DNA of 61,141 nt from Sporolituus thermophilus DSM 23256 (GTDB lineage Bacteria; Bacillota; Negativicutes; Sporomusales; Thermosinaceae), in contig NZ_FNBU01000017.1 in the NCBI RefSeq assembly GCF_900102435.1, forward strand, positions 1-61,141, given 5' to 3'. Under the pieces are notes generated by a model. It saw nothing but the letters and a program-made list of their open reading frames with translations. It did no database searches and was not told the DNA's origin. Shown here one piece after another: positions 8,590 through 17,380 of the stretch. Positions within the stretch are counted from its first letter, which is position 1. The number at the start of each line of letters is the position of its first letter. Position numbers and translations under genes: made by a program.

Positions 8590-9612
8590 ATGGCGTTAGG
8601 AGTGGCGATTATCGGGGCTGGCATGATTGCCAATATTCATGTCACAGCCCTTCAAGAAATACCCGGGGCGAGGATTACCGGAGTTTGGAGCCGAAATGCG
8701 GAGGCAACGGCTAAATTTGCCGCCAAACACGGGATAAAGGCTTTTAAATCGTATGAAGATGTTCTGGCTGACGCGAAGACCGATATTATTAGCCTGTGCC
8801 TCCCGCCAGGCCTTCATGTCGACTTCGGTTTGCAGGCAGCAGCGGCGGGAAAACATCTTATAGTAGAAAAGCCGATGGATATCGACGCGGCAAAAGCGCG
8901 ACGGCTTATTGAAGTGTACCGTGCGAAAAATCTTGTTTTGTCGGTAATTTTTCAAAACCGGTTTACTCCCGCCGCGCAGCGGGTTAAAGCCGCCCTTGAC
9001 GCCGGGCTGCTCGGCAAACTAATCCTGGGAGATGCATACGTTAAGTGGTATCGTTCTCCCGAATATTATGCCAGTGGCGCCTGGCGGGGCACTTGGAATA
9101 TTGAGGGTGGCGGAGCGCTTATCAACCAGGCAATTCACACGATCGACCTTCTCCAATGGTTTATGGGCGGTGTAAGATCCGTTTCCGGAATGATTAAGAC
9201 ATCCATCCATAAAATAGAAACGGAAGATTTAGGCGTTGCCGCAGTGGAGTATCATAACGGCGCGCTTGGCGTCATTGAAGGCTCAACGGCCATTACACCC
9301 GGTTACAAAGAAAGGATCGAAATCCATGGAACTAAAGGCTCTTTTATATTAGAAGGCGGTATGGTGAAAGAGTGGAAGGTGGAAGGCTGCAGAGAAGAAG
9401 ATTATATTGATACTCAGCCAATTTCGTACTGCGCGACGAATTCGCCGGCTATTTCGAGCGTAAACCACAAGGCGCAAATGCTGGACATTCTCCGAGCCGT
9501 TGAGCAGGGGAAGGATCCTTTGGTTACCGGCGAAGAAGGGCTCAAATCATTGGAAATCGTGCTGGGTATTTACGCATCGTCGCGGAAAGGGCAAAAAATC
9601 CAGCTGGCCTAG
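8590..9612 (+). CDS. Gfo/Idh/MocA family NAD(P)-dependent oxidoreductase
   Basis: A 340-aa two-domain dehydrogenase. The N-terminal Rossmann fold opens with VAIIGAGMIANIH (GxGxxA type) and carries the family's EKP motif in VEKPMDID (about residue 97). The C-terminal alpha/beta domain holds the typical GGGALINQAIHTIDLL helix, where the histidine is the usual catalytic residue. The family oxidises sugars, inositols and related hydroxyls. The ATG follows AAGGAGCGG. Alone in its transcription unit, so the substrate cannot be inferred. Confidence 0.9.
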   Translation: MALGVAIIGAGMIANIHVTALQEIPGARITGVWSRNAEATAKFAAKHGIKAFKSYEDVLADAKTDIISLCLPPGLHVDFGLQAAAAGKHLIVEKPMDIDAAKARRLIEVYRAKNLVLSVIFQNRFTPAAQRVKAALDAGLLGKLILGDAYVKWYRSPEYYASGAWRGTWNIEGGGALINQAIHTIDLLQWFMGGVRSVSGMIKTSIHKIETEDLGVAAVEYHNGALGVIEGSTAITPGYKERIEIHGTKGSFILEGGMVKEWKVEGCREEDYIDTQPISYCATNSPAISSVNHKAQMLDILRAVEQGKDPLVTGEEGLKSLEIVLGIYASSRKGQKIQLA

Positions 9613-9763
9613 GCCTTATTGCCAAAGCATTTTCTCCCTGTTTTAGGAGTTATAATTGGTCGCACCTGCTTTTGTAATAAGGCAAACCTGACTCCGCCGC
9701 CTATTGAACCCGGCCGTATTTTGTGCGACAATGGCAGTAAAAGGGTTTAGGAGGCTGTGGTCG

Positions 9764-10174
9764 ATGTCCGAACCAGAGAAAAGACCGGAACAAGCGCTTA
9801 CCCTAAACCAACGGCTTAAAGAGTGGGCGCGCAAGCTCAAAGGTGATGTCATCGCCGTTTATTTTGCGCTCAAGCACCCCGGCACTCCGCTTTACGCCAA
9901 GGTGGTTGCCACCATTGTCGTCGGTTACGCATTAAGCCCCATAGACTTGATCCCAGACTTCGTGCCGGTGCTTGGGTATTTGGATGAGGTAATTCTGCTG
10001 CCGCTGGGCATAGCCCTGGCAATAAAGCTGATACCGGCAGACGTACTAACCGCCTGCCGCGAAGAAGCCCGCAATAACCCGCCGGCACTGAAGCCTAAGA
10101 TTTGGATCGCGGCGTATGTCATCGTTTTTCTCTGGCTGACTGTGATTTATGCCGTGTACGCGTGGCTTAAATAG
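9764..10174 (+). CDS. DUF1232 (YkvA-like) small membrane protein
   Basis: A 136-aa protein. The conserved DUF1232 core, YALSPIDLIPDFVPVLGYLDE at about 65-85, spans a membrane-associated helical hairpin, and a hydrophobic helix closes the C-terminus (about 115-133). The biochemical role is unknown. The chosen ATG has AGGAGG about 9 nt upstream; the longer frame starts before it without support. Confidence 0.85.
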   Translation: MSEPEKRPEQALTLNQRLKEWARKLKGDVIAVYFALKHPGTPLYAKVVATIVVGYALSPIDLIPDFVPVLGYLDEVILLPLGIALAIKLIPADVLTACREEARNNPPALKPKIWIAAYVIVFLWLTVIYAVYAWLK

Positions 10175-10291
10175 CAGGATGCGCCTCAAGTACGGCCGTT
10201 CTATCGGCGAAGCGGTAGTGCAGGCGGGACGGAAGGTGTTATCTGATAGTTGCGAAGAATAATAGAAGAATAATGAAAAGAGGTGACTTTT

Positions 10292-10510
10292 ATGAAAAAG
10301 TCAACGACCGTCTGTTACTGCAAAAACGTCACCGAAGAAGAAATTATCGAGCATGTCGCGGTGCGGAAGTGCTGCTCCAGTCTTGAGGATATCCAAAGGC
10401 ATACCGGGGCCAATACCGGGACGGAGTGCCACATCAAGAATCCGGCCGGTGTCTGATGCGGTCCGGTCGTGCAATCGGTGATTGCCAAAGCGCTGACCAT
10501 GCGGAAATAG
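10292..10510 (+). CDS. [2Fe-2S] BFD/CopZ-like protein, predicted selenoprotein with in-frame UGA
   Basis: Read through the TGA at 10454-10456, this is a 72-aa protein with GAGGTG 7-8 nt before its ATG. It resembles small BFD-like [2Fe-2S] proteins and the N-terminal domain of CopZ-type copper chaperones: CYC at residues 8-10, a helical middle, TEC at about 46-48, then NPAGV-U-CGPVVQ. In relatives that position is cysteine (NPSG.CC). The reading frame continues with matching residues after the UGA up to TAG at 10508. A 6-bp hairpin with GGT loop, GCAATC-GGT-GATTGC (10471-10485), starts 14 nt after the UGA, as expected for a bacterial SECIS. A nonsense mutation is the alternative. Confidence 0.75.
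10471..10485 (+). promoter_or_regulatory. Putative SECIS hairpin
   Basis: GCAATC/GATTGC stem with a GGT apical loop, in the coding sequence just downstream of the in-frame UGA. Bacterial SelB recognises a short stem whose loop contains G-U at this distance. A weaker lower helix (GGTC with GACC) may extend it. Confidence 0.55.
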
Positions 10511-10525
10511 TTGTCTGGCGGCAAA

Positions 10526-10563
10526 AACCCCTTAACTCAGGCTAATATGAGTTAAGGGGTTAA
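10526..10563. terminator. Bidirectional intrinsic terminator
   Basis: A 14-bp perfect stem (AACCCCTTAACTCA at 10526-10539 with 10548-10561), loop GGCTAATA, flanked by A and T runs. It separates the selenoprotein gene from the convergent FAH-family gene. Confidence 0.85.
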
Positions 10564-10565
10564 TT

Positions 10566-11477
10566 TTATTCTATCGTATTTTTCAGGATGCCGATGCCCG
10601 CGATTTCCAGTTCCATTACGTCGCCGGATTTCAGGAATTTGGGTGGGTTAAAGCCCGCGCCGACACCGGAAGGCGTGCCGGTGGCGATGATGTCGCCCGG
10701 CTCTAAGGTGATACCGGCGGAGATAACTTCAATTAAGGTAGGGATATCGAAGACCATGTCCCGGGTATTGGCGTTCTGTCTGATTTCCCCGTTAATTTTG
10801 CAGGAGATATTAAGGTTATGGGGATCAGGGATGGCGCTTTTGTGCACCAGGCATGGACCAAGCGGCGCAAATGTATCGAGCCCTTTGCCCAAAAACCATT
10901 GCAGGTGGCGTTTTTGCAGGTCGCGGGCCGTCACGTCATTCATGATGGTATAGCCGAAAACATAATCATATGCTTCAGCTCTGGAAACTTTGCTTGCTGT
11001 TTTGCCGATTACCACGGCCAGTTCCACTTCATAATCCAGCTGGCCGGTAACATCCTGGTGGCTTTTAACGACTGCGCCCGGGCCGACAACAGTGGTCGGC
11101 GGCTTGGTAAAGACAACGGGATATTTGGGTACCGCGGTGTTGGCATCGCCGGACTTGTCAAATTCCAACGCATGCTCGACATAGTTTTTGCCGATGCAGA
11201 AGATATTCTTTTTCGGCCGGGGAATAGGTGCCAGGACGGTTACGGCGTCAACCGCGACGAGGGGGAATTTGTTATCGGCCGCGGCTTTTTCCGCCAGCTC
11301 CTTAATCTTGGCGACAACGTCATCACCGGCTTCGATAATGGCCTGCATGTCATCCGGAATAGCCGCACTGCCCAGGAAATGCTTTTCCGCGGCGGCAATC
11401 GGGACGATAAACCGTTGTTCTTGCGTAAAAAGCCCCACATGCTGCTTGCCGTCTTGCACATAAGTTACAAACTGCAT
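10566..11477 (-). CDS. Fumarylacetoacetate hydrolase family protein
   Basis: A 303-aa enzyme with the FAH-superfamily core: KNIFCIGKNYVEHA, DYEVELAVVIGK (acidic metal ligands), FGYTIMNDVTARDLQ, GPCLV, and GDIIATGTPSGVG. Members are metal-dependent hydrolases, decarboxylases or isomerases of 2-oxo acids. The ATG at 11477 overlaps the preceding stop (TGATG) and follows GGAGGG. It lies divergent from the RidA/PLP/FAD/permease genes and may process the 2-oxo acid they produce; that link is inference from position. Confidence 0.9.
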   Translation of the reverse strand: MQFVTYVQDGKQHVGLFTQEQRFIVPIAAAEKHFLGSAAIPDDMQAIIEAGDDVVAKIKELAEKAAADNKFPLVAVDAVTVLAPIPRPKKNIFCIGKNYVEHALEFDKSGDANTAVPKYPVVFTKPPTTVVGPGAVVKSHQDVTGQLDYEVELAVVIGKTASKVSRAEAYDYVFGYTIMNDVTARDLQKRHLQWFLGKGLDTFAPLGPCLVHKSAIPDPHNLNISCKINGEIRQNANTRDMVFDIPTLIEVISAGITLEPGDIIATGTPSGVGAGFNPPKFLKSGDVMELEIAGIGILKNTIE

Positions 11478-12046
11478 CAACATCCCTCCAGCTCAATTAA
11501 TCCCAGATTAATTATACTGCTTTCGCCATTTTCATGGTAAAAAAAGTAAATATTACCATTTTTATTATAACTTATGTTACGCTGCGTGTATAGGGGGGAG
11601 GGAAGGAATTTAACGCCAATATCTTTAACGAAAACTTCCGCGCAGCAGTTCGGACAGCCGCTAACGCCGATGCGCACCTTGCCAGGCGCTTGTTGACCGA
11701 AAAATTCACTATCCAGCGCTAAACCCAGGGCAGTGCTGTCCTGTTGGGCCATTGGGCAATCCGGCTTTCCGGGGCACATGGCGACGGCCCGCACCGACTT
11801 GGCGATAAAGGATTCCGGTTTACAGCCCAGTTCGGCCAGGGCTTTTTCTCCGTCGGCCAGGCTAAGGCCCATAATTGTAATACCATTGCCGACGATTTTG
11901 AGCCGTCCGCCGTATTTTTCCGCCACGGCGGCAATTTGGCGGAGCTGTTCAGGCGTGGTCAGGCCGCCGGGGATATGCGGAGTGACCGGGAATTTGACTC
12001 TTTTATTTAAAAACGGAATATTGGCCAGCGGGGGAAGTGCCATAAG
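11477..12046 (-). pseudogene. Siroheme/4Fe-4S nitrite-sulfite reductase domain protein, C-terminally truncated
   Basis: A 189-aa frame. Residues 1-145 match the small stand-alone nitrite/sulfite reductase half-domain proteins of anaerobes: ferredoxin-like half domain, then the iron-sulfur cysteines in CPGKPDCPMAQ and GVSGCPNCCAEVFVKDIG. After KDIG the family normally continues about 70 residues, but here similarity stops abruptly and an AT-rich, unrelated tail of about 45 codons follows up to the FAH start. A deletion has probably removed the true 3' end. All four cluster cysteines remain, so residual function is possible. The start follows AAGGAGG. Confidence 0.65.
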
Positions 12047-12175
12047 GGACCTCCTTGTCAGAATTATGTAAATCAATTTAATTATAACGCATAATTGGGT
12101 GGTTGGATACATATTGCAAAACCTTTACAGGCACAATAACAAAAGAAAATGCGGCCGCACGAAGGGAGGACAGTT

Positions 12176-12598
12176 ATGGCCGATCCTTACGCGCGCAATA
12201 TGTTTGGCGATTTTAATCCCTATTTTGCCAAGCGGCCGGTAACCGGCAGACTTGTCGTCGTTTTGGACGGCGTTTTTAACGGACGGGGCCTCCAGTTGAT
12301 CAAGCCTTCGTCGCGGGCGCTGCTGGCGGGCGAGATTCATGAACTGATCATCACTGACGAAGACGCCAAACCAGGCAGCCAGGTTGACCGCATCGCTTAT
12401 CTCGGCTTTTTCGAAGTGGAAAAAGGCGGGGTGATCGTGGTCGGCGACCCAGTAAAGGTAGGCGGCAAAGTGGTGGGCCGCATTGCCGGCTATGACGAGA
12501 CCCACATGCCCAACCACCTGAATATCGTCCTGACCGGCGAACGCGTGTCCGGACGGGAGCGGGGCGTGGCGCTGGAAGTCGGGCTGGTAATCGGATAA
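12176..12598 (+). CDS. Conserved protein, DUF6917-like
   Basis: A 140-aa soluble beta-rich protein beginning after GGGAGGACAG. Features such as FNPYFAKRPVTGRLVVVLDG, KPSSRALLAGEIHE and VDRIAYLGFFEVEKGGV match, from memory, a family called DUF6917; that number is unverified. Function unknown. It is the first gene of a rightward cluster with RidA, a PLP enzyme, an FAD oxidoreductase and a permease, so it probably serves that pathway. Confidence 0.7.
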   Translation: MADPYARNMFGDFNPYFAKRPVTGRLVVVLDGVFNGRGLQLIKPSSRALLAGEIHELIITDEDAKPGSQVDRIAYLGFFEVEKGGVIVVGDPVKVGGKVVGRIAGYDETHMPNHLNIVLTGERVSGRERGVALEVGLVIG

Positions 12599-12671
12599 AG
12601 CGGATAATAAGCAGCCGGTCGCTTCTGGCGGCAGCTTATCTAATTTTAATCACTTATTAAGGAGGGAAAGT

Positions 12672-13130
12672 GTGAGCTACGAAGCCAAACTGCAGGAACT
12701 AGGGCTAAAGGTACCGGAAGTGGCCAAACCGGTAGCCGCTTATGTGCCGGCCGTCAAGGTTGGCGATTATGTGTACACATCAGGCCAAATCCCGTTTGTT
12801 GAGGGTAAGCTTAAGTATGTCGGCAAGGTCGGCAAAGACTTGTCGCTTGAAGAAGGGTACGAAGCTGCGAAAGTCTGCGCCCTCAACTGCCTGGCCGCGG
12901 TAAAAAGCGTTATTGGCAGCCTGGACAAGGTAGAGCAAATCGTCAAAGTGGTAGGCTTTGTCAACAGCGCCCCCGGTTTTGCCGACCAACCCAAAGTGGT
13001 TAATGGCGCCTCTGAGCTCATCGGCCAAGTTTTCGGCACCGCCGGCGAACATGCCCGGTCGGCCGTTGGCGTGGCTGAGCTGCCGCTTAATGCTGCCGTT
13101 GAGGTAGAAATGATCGTAAAAGTAAAATAG
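12672..13130 (+). CDS. RidA family enamine/imine deaminase
   Basis: A 152-aa RidA (YjgF) protein starting at GTG after GGAGGG. It has the family features: VYTSGQIPFVEG, the central NCLAAVKSVIGSLD helix, and ARSAVGVAELPLNAAVEVEMI, where the arginine binds the substrate carboxylate. RidA hydrolyses reactive enamines and imines released by PLP enzymes. It lies 13 nt upstream of a PLP-enzyme gene, which fits this role. It is somewhat longer than the usual 125-130 residues at its N-terminus. Confidence 0.92.
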   Translation: MSYEAKLQELGLKVPEVAKPVAAYVPAVKVGDYVYTSGQIPFVEGKLKYVGKVGKDLSLEEGYEAAKVCALNCLAAVKSVIGSLDKVEQIVKVVGFVNSAPGFADQPKVVNGASELIGQVFGTAGEHARSAVGVAELPLNAAVEVEMIVKVK

Positions 13131-13143
13131 GAGGTATTTGTTC

Positions 13144-14616
13144 ATGGCAAAACCCAAGTACAAATTCCAGATGTACCGGCAACTGCAGGCCAACATTGCC
13201 AACATTTACGCCGACGCCCGCAAGGCGGCCGACGAGATTGGCATCCCGAAGGAAATCCGCGGTAAGTTTGGCCTGACCGGCGCGATCTCCGGCTGCCCGG
13301 CGCCGCTGCGCGACGATATCATGAAAGCCGGCGAAGAAGGCGCCAAAGAAGTTATCCCGCTGGCCAAACTGGTTGACGAGCTGCGGGAAATCGTCAAGTC
13401 GGTGTATGGTGACGAGTGGGACTGCGCGCCGACCTCGACCTGCGAAGCCGGCCTGTGGGTAACCTTTGACTGTCTGTTCAGCCCGCCGCTCCTCGGCCGT
13501 GGCGACAACTACCGTTCCCGTTACATCGCACCTTACGAAAAGCACCTCCATCACCAGGGCTCATACGGTCGCCCTTTCCCGCCGCGCTTTAAGGATATTT
13601 TCGCCGACCGGGGCTCGACTGCCGGTGAACTTGGCTTCTACGGCAAACGTCAGAACAACCTCGATACCATTATCGTGCCGCTGGCCGGCGCCCGCTATGA
13701 CGTGCACGGCATTAAAGCCCATCCTGTGCCGCTCTTAACCGACGTCGATCCCGAAGAATCCATTGAAATCATCGGGCAGTACGCCGACATCCATCTGCCC
13801 ATGCTGGCCGGCTTTACCAGCCTGGGCTATGAGACGCCGGGCTACGGCTACGCCGTTAAAGATGAAGACGGCGCCCCGCTCCTGCAAAAATATATCGGCG
13901 AACTGGCCCGCTCGTATGATCTGCCTTACGTCATTGACAACGCCTGGGGCCTGCCGTTCGTCGGCTGCGACCCGCGCAAAGCCAACGCCGATGTCATCAT
14001 TTACAGCATGGACAAAGCGACCGGCGCCGCAACCAGCGGTCTCATCATTGGCCGGGAGGAATTGATGGTACCCATCCGCCGGGCGCTGGGCATGCATGGC
14101 GACCGCTACGGCACGACCGCATCCTACGGCAAAGCGGCCTATGTTACCTTTGACCCCGGCAAAGAAGCGTTGCTGACGCAAGTTCAGGCGCTGAAAGTGC
14201 TGCGCGACAATCCGGAAGTTCTCACCAAGCCGGTTGACGATCTGGAGCGCATTGTGCGCGAAGAATTTGGCAAAATTAACTTGCCGGCCCGCCTGAAGCA
14301 GGGCATCATTATCAGCAAGTCTTACAACTCGACGGCGGTGGAAGTCAACTACGAAAAAACGTGGGCGGGCGGCGAACTTGGCATTCCCATTTTTTCCATC
14401 GAAGACATGTATGCCGGCACCAACATCTTCCAGACTGGCTGCGCGCAGATGGGCGTCATCCCGACGGTGGCTTACGATGGCAACATTTATATTTCTCCTG
14501 GCCTCGGCACCTGTGACAGCAAGGGCCAGCTCATCGAAGACGTCACCCGCTATGCTGTCCGCGCGCTGGTCCGCCTTATCGAGATTACCTGCAAGTACGC
14601 CGGTCTTACCGAATAA
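13144..14616 (+). CDS. PLP-dependent enzyme, fold type I
   Basis: A 490-aa protein with fold-type I aminotransferase layout. The likely PLP lysine lies in YSMDKATGAATSG (about residue 297), preceded by the cofactor aspartate in DLPYVIDNAWGLPF. A cysteine-containing N-terminal part (SGCPAPLRDD) and GSTAGELGFYG precede the core. I cannot assign a reaction; relatives include SepCysS/SelA-like lyases and deaminases. With RidA before it and an FAD enzyme after it, an amino-acid lyase or deaminase is the best inference. ATG follows GGAGG. Confidence 0.8.
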   Translation: MAKPKYKFQMYRQLQANIANIYADARKAADEIGIPKEIRGKFGLTGAISGCPAPLRDDIMKAGEEGAKEVIPLAKLVDELREIVKSVYGDEWDCAPTSTCEAGLWVTFDCLFSPPLLGRGDNYRSRYIAPYEKHLHHQGSYGRPFPPRFKDIFADRGSTAGELGFYGKRQNNLDTIIVPLAGARYDVHGIKAHPVPLLTDVDPEESIEIIGQYADIHLPMLAGFTSLGYETPGYGYAVKDEDGAPLLQKYIGELARSYDLPYVIDNAWGLPFVGCDPRKANADVIIYSMDKATGAATSGLIIGREELMVPIRRALGMHGDRYGTTASYGKAAYVTFDPGKEALLTQVQALKVLRDNPEVLTKPVDDLERIVREEFGKINLPARLKQGIIISKSYNSTAVEVNYEKTWAGGELGIPIFSIEDMYAGTNIFQTGCAQMGVIPTVAYDGNIYISPGLGTCDSKGQLIEDVTRYAVRALVRLIEITCKYAGLTE

Positions 14617-14634
14617 GTACGAGGAGGCTTTGCC

Positions 14635-15936
14635 ATGACCAAAAAAGTAGTAGTGGTAGGCGGCGGCTGGGCCGGTTCGGCCGCCGCGCTCGCGGCGCGC
14701 AAGGCCGGCTGCGAAGTAGAACTGTTTGAACGGACGGACATGCTGCTCGGTACCGGGCTGGTTGGCGGCATTATGCGCAACAACGGCCGCTTTACGGCCA
14801 CCGAAGAAATGACCGCGCTCGGCGGCGGCGACCTCTTTAAAATTGCCGACGCTGAAGCCCGGCATACCAATGTGGAGTTTCCCGGGCACAAACATGTCAC
14901 GTTATACGACGTAGCCCGCATCGAGCCGGCCGTCCGCAGGGCGCTCATTGACGCCGGCGTTACCGTTCACCTCCATGCCCGCGTCAAGGAAATTGAAAAA
15001 GAGGGCGATAAAATTACCAAGGTCATTGCCGATAACGGTCACGGCGAAAAGGACATTGTTGCCGAGGGCGACGTGTTTGTCGACGCTTCCGGTACCGCCG
15101 GGCCGCAGGGCAACTGTATGAAGTACGGTAACGGCTGCGCCATGTGCATTTACCGTTGCCCGACTTTTGGCCCTCGGCTCAGCATCGCCGCCCGAGCCGG
15201 CGTCAGTGAAATCCTGGGTCTGAAAGGCGACGGCACGGTGGGCGCCATGAGCGGGTCGTGCAAACTGCATAAAGACTCGCTGAGCAAAGATATCGTGGAA
15301 AAGCTGGATAAAACGGGAGTGGCAATTATCCCCATTCCGGAGCACCTGCGCAAGAGCGTTAAGTCGCTCAGTGAAAAGTGCTGCCAGCAGTATGCCCTGA
15401 TTGAATTTGCCGAAAACATCATTCTCCTTGATACCGGTCATGCCAAACTGATGACTTCTTACTATCCGCTCGAAGTGCTGCGCCAAGTGCCGGGCTTTGA
15501 AAATGCCCGCTTCGAAGACCCCTATGCCGGCGGTATCGGCAACTCGATGCGCTACCTTGGCATGCTGCCCCGCAATGACGCCCTGAAAGTCGAAGGCTTG
15601 GCCAACGTGTTCTGCGGCGGCGAGAAGGCCGGTCTCCTGGTGGGGCATACCGAAGCGATCGTTACGGGAACGCTTGCCGGTCACAACGCGGCCCGAACCG
15701 CCCTGGGCCTGGAGCCGCTGGTGCTGCCGCGTACACTGGCGGTGGGCGACGCCATCGCGTATGTGCGCGAGGCCATGCAGCATAAGGAAGGCTTGACCAA
15801 AAAATATACGTTCTCCGGCTCGGTTTACTTTGAGCATATGAAGAAGCAAAACCTCTATACTCTGGACCTTGATGCCATTCGCGACCGCGTGGAAAAAGCC
15901 GGACTCACAGGAGTCTTTGCCCGCTCGCTCGCTTAA
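14635..15936 (+). CDS. FAD-dependent oxidoreductase
   Basis: A 433-aa flavoprotein. The N-terminal dinucleotide fold VVVVGGGWAGSAAALAARKAG binds FAD; VFVDASGTAGPQG and VFCGGEKAGLLVGHTEAIVTG are the later FAD-contact motifs of GidA/TrmFO-like and FAD_oxidored proteins. A Cys cluster CAMCIYRCP (about 172-180) could bind metal or take part in redox. The substrate is unknown; with RidA and a PLP enzyme in the same operon it could oxidise an amine or the product of the PLP step. Start ATG after GAGGAGG, 18 nt after the PLP gene. Confidence 0.8.
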   Translation: MTKKVVVVGGGWAGSAAALAARKAGCEVELFERTDMLLGTGLVGGIMRNNGRFTATEEMTALGGGDLFKIADAEARHTNVEFPGHKHVTLYDVARIEPAVRRALIDAGVTVHLHARVKEIEKEGDKITKVIADNGHGEKDIVAEGDVFVDASGTAGPQGNCMKYGNGCAMCIYRCPTFGPRLSIAARAGVSEILGLKGDGTVGAMSGSCKLHKDSLSKDIVEKLDKTGVAIIPIPEHLRKSVKSLSEKCCQQYALIEFAENIILLDTGHAKLMTSYYPLEVLRQVPGFENARFEDPYAGGIGNSMRYLGMLPRNDALKVEGLANVFCGGEKAGLLVGHTEAIVTGTLAGHNAARTALGLEPLVLPRTLAVGDAIAYVREAMQHKEGLTKKYTFSGSVYFEHMKKQNLYTLDLDAIRDRVEKAGLTGVFARSLA

Positions 15937-15949
15937 GGGAGGGGAAAAT

Positions 15950-17323
15950 ATGCAGGCGGTCCAACTGACATCGCTACACTGGCTGTTTTTGTTTTGGGTC
16001 CTGGTGGTCATTGGCGTCATGGGCCTGCGCAAAGACCCGCTTATTCCTTGTCTGCTCGGCCTGTTTACCGTAGGCTGGGGGTTTAAAGGCAATCTGATTG
16101 GCGGCATTACCACCATCTTCAACGCCCTGATTGTGGCGGGCGGCGAATTTTGGGGGATTATCGTCATTATCTCCCTCATCGTCGCCCTTTCCAAACTGCT
16201 CGCCGAAACAGGCGCCGACTATCTTGTCATGCGGCCGGCGGCCAAACTCATGGTTAATCCCGATATTTCCTACTGGGTCCTTGGCTTGGCCATGCTGTTT
16301 GCCTCCTGGTTCTTTTGGCCCTCGCCGGCCACGGCCCTAATCGGCGCCATTATGACGCCGGTGGCGCTGCGCGCCGGTTTGCCGCCGCTGGGCGCGGCGG
16401 TGGCCATGAACCTCTTTGGCCACGGTATCGCCCTGTCGACCGACTATGTTATTCAAGGCGCGCCGACCATTACGGCCAAGGCGGCCGGGTTTGCCAATCC
16501 CAGCCCGGTTATTTCGGCCAGCGTACCGTTGGCGGTGACGATGGGCCTGGTGGCCACCATCACCGGCTACATCATCGTCAAGCGGGACCTGCGGCAAAAT
16601 AAAGCCGGGCAAATGGAAACAATCGTCGAGCAGGAAGCGAAACGCCAGCTCGACTGGGTGTCTTACCTGCTGGCAGTGGCCACGCCGGTTGCTTTCGCCC
16701 TCGATGTCGCAGTCATGCTGACCACCGGTCTCAGGGGCGGCGACGCAACGGCGCTCTTAGGCGGTACGGCTACGATCATCCTGGCGGTGGGTTCGCTGCT
16801 TAAGTTTGGGTTCGAAGGCCTGGAGAAAATCACCGATTACGTCCGCAATGGCTTTATGTTCGGAATTAAAATTTTTGCACCTGTCATCATCATCGGCGGC
16901 TTTTTCTTCATGGGCAAGGGCGAGCTCGCCCAGGGCATTCTCGGTAAAGGCGCCACCGGCTTTCTCGAAGACCTGGGGCTATACTTGTCCCAGGCTGTGC
17001 CGCTGAATAAATTCTTTGTCGCTCTCATTACTTTGGCGACCGGCATTGTCGTCGGCCTTGACGGTTCAGGTTTTTCACCCCTGCCCTTGGTCGGCAGCGT
17101 GGCCGCCACTTTTGGCAAGGCCATCCCCATCGACACGGCAACACTCGCCGCCCTTGGCCAGATTGCCGGCGTCTGGGTCGGCGGCGGTACCGTCATTCCG
17201 TGGGCGGTAATTCCGGTAGCGGCCATCACCGGCGTCAATCCGCTTGATCTGGCCCGCAAAAACTTTTGGCCGGTAACGCTGGGGTTTATTGCGACCACGA
17301 TTGTGGCGGTTCTGCTCATGTAG
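15950..17323 (+). CDS. Multi-span membrane transporter, probable substrate importer of the cluster
   Basis: A 457-aa polytopic protein with about 11-12 hydrophobic segments across its length and small-residue loops such as FFWPSPATALIGAIM, GHGIALSTDYVIQGAP and GLDGSGFSPLPLVG, as in secondary carriers of the ion-transporter type. I do not recognise the exact family. It is the last gene of the cluster and ends just before a strong terminator, so it probably takes up the substrate or exports a product. The ATG at 15950 is preceded by GGGAGGGG. Confidence 0.75.
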   Translation: MQAVQLTSLHWLFLFWVLVVIGVMGLRKDPLIPCLLGLFTVGWGFKGNLIGGITTIFNALIVAGGEFWGIIVIISLIVALSKLLAETGADYLVMRPAAKLMVNPDISYWVLGLAMLFASWFFWPSPATALIGAIMTPVALRAGLPPLGAAVAMNLFGHGIALSTDYVIQGAPTITAKAAGFANPSPVISASVPLAVTMGLVATITGYIIVKRDLRQNKAGQMETIVEQEAKRQLDWVSYLLAVATPVAFALDVAVMLTTGLRGGDATALLGGTATIILAVGSLLKFGFEGLEKITDYVRNGFMFGIKIFAPVIIIGGFFFMGKGELAQGILGKGATGFLEDLGLYLSQAVPLNKFFVALITLATGIVVGLDGSGFSPLPLVGSVAATFGKAIPIDTATLAALGQIAGVWVGGGTVIPWAVIPVAAITGVNPLDLARKNFWPVTLGFIATTIVAVLLM

Positions 17324-17335
17324 TATAAAACAGCG

Positions 17336-17371
17336 ACTGAGGAATAGAGAACGCTCTGTTCCTCAGTTTTT
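17336..17371 (+). terminator. Intrinsic terminator after the permease
   Basis: ACTGAGGAATAGAG (17336-17349) pairs with CTCTGTTCCTCAGT (17354-17367), with one mismatch, then TTTTTG. It separates the permease operon from the B12 operon. Confidence 0.85.
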
Positions 17372-17380
17372 GTCTACCTT

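Noticed and set aside
9643-9763. N-terminal extension of the DUF1232 protein
   Set aside because: The longer frame has no ribosome site; AGGAGG supports the internal ATG.
13735-14895. 386-codon leftward frame opposite the PLP and FAD genes
   Set aside because: A shadow of two well-supported genes; high GC codon bias keeps it open.
14902-16194. 430-codon leftward frame opposite the FAD and permease genes
   Set aside because: A shadow with no ribosome site and no recognisable domain.
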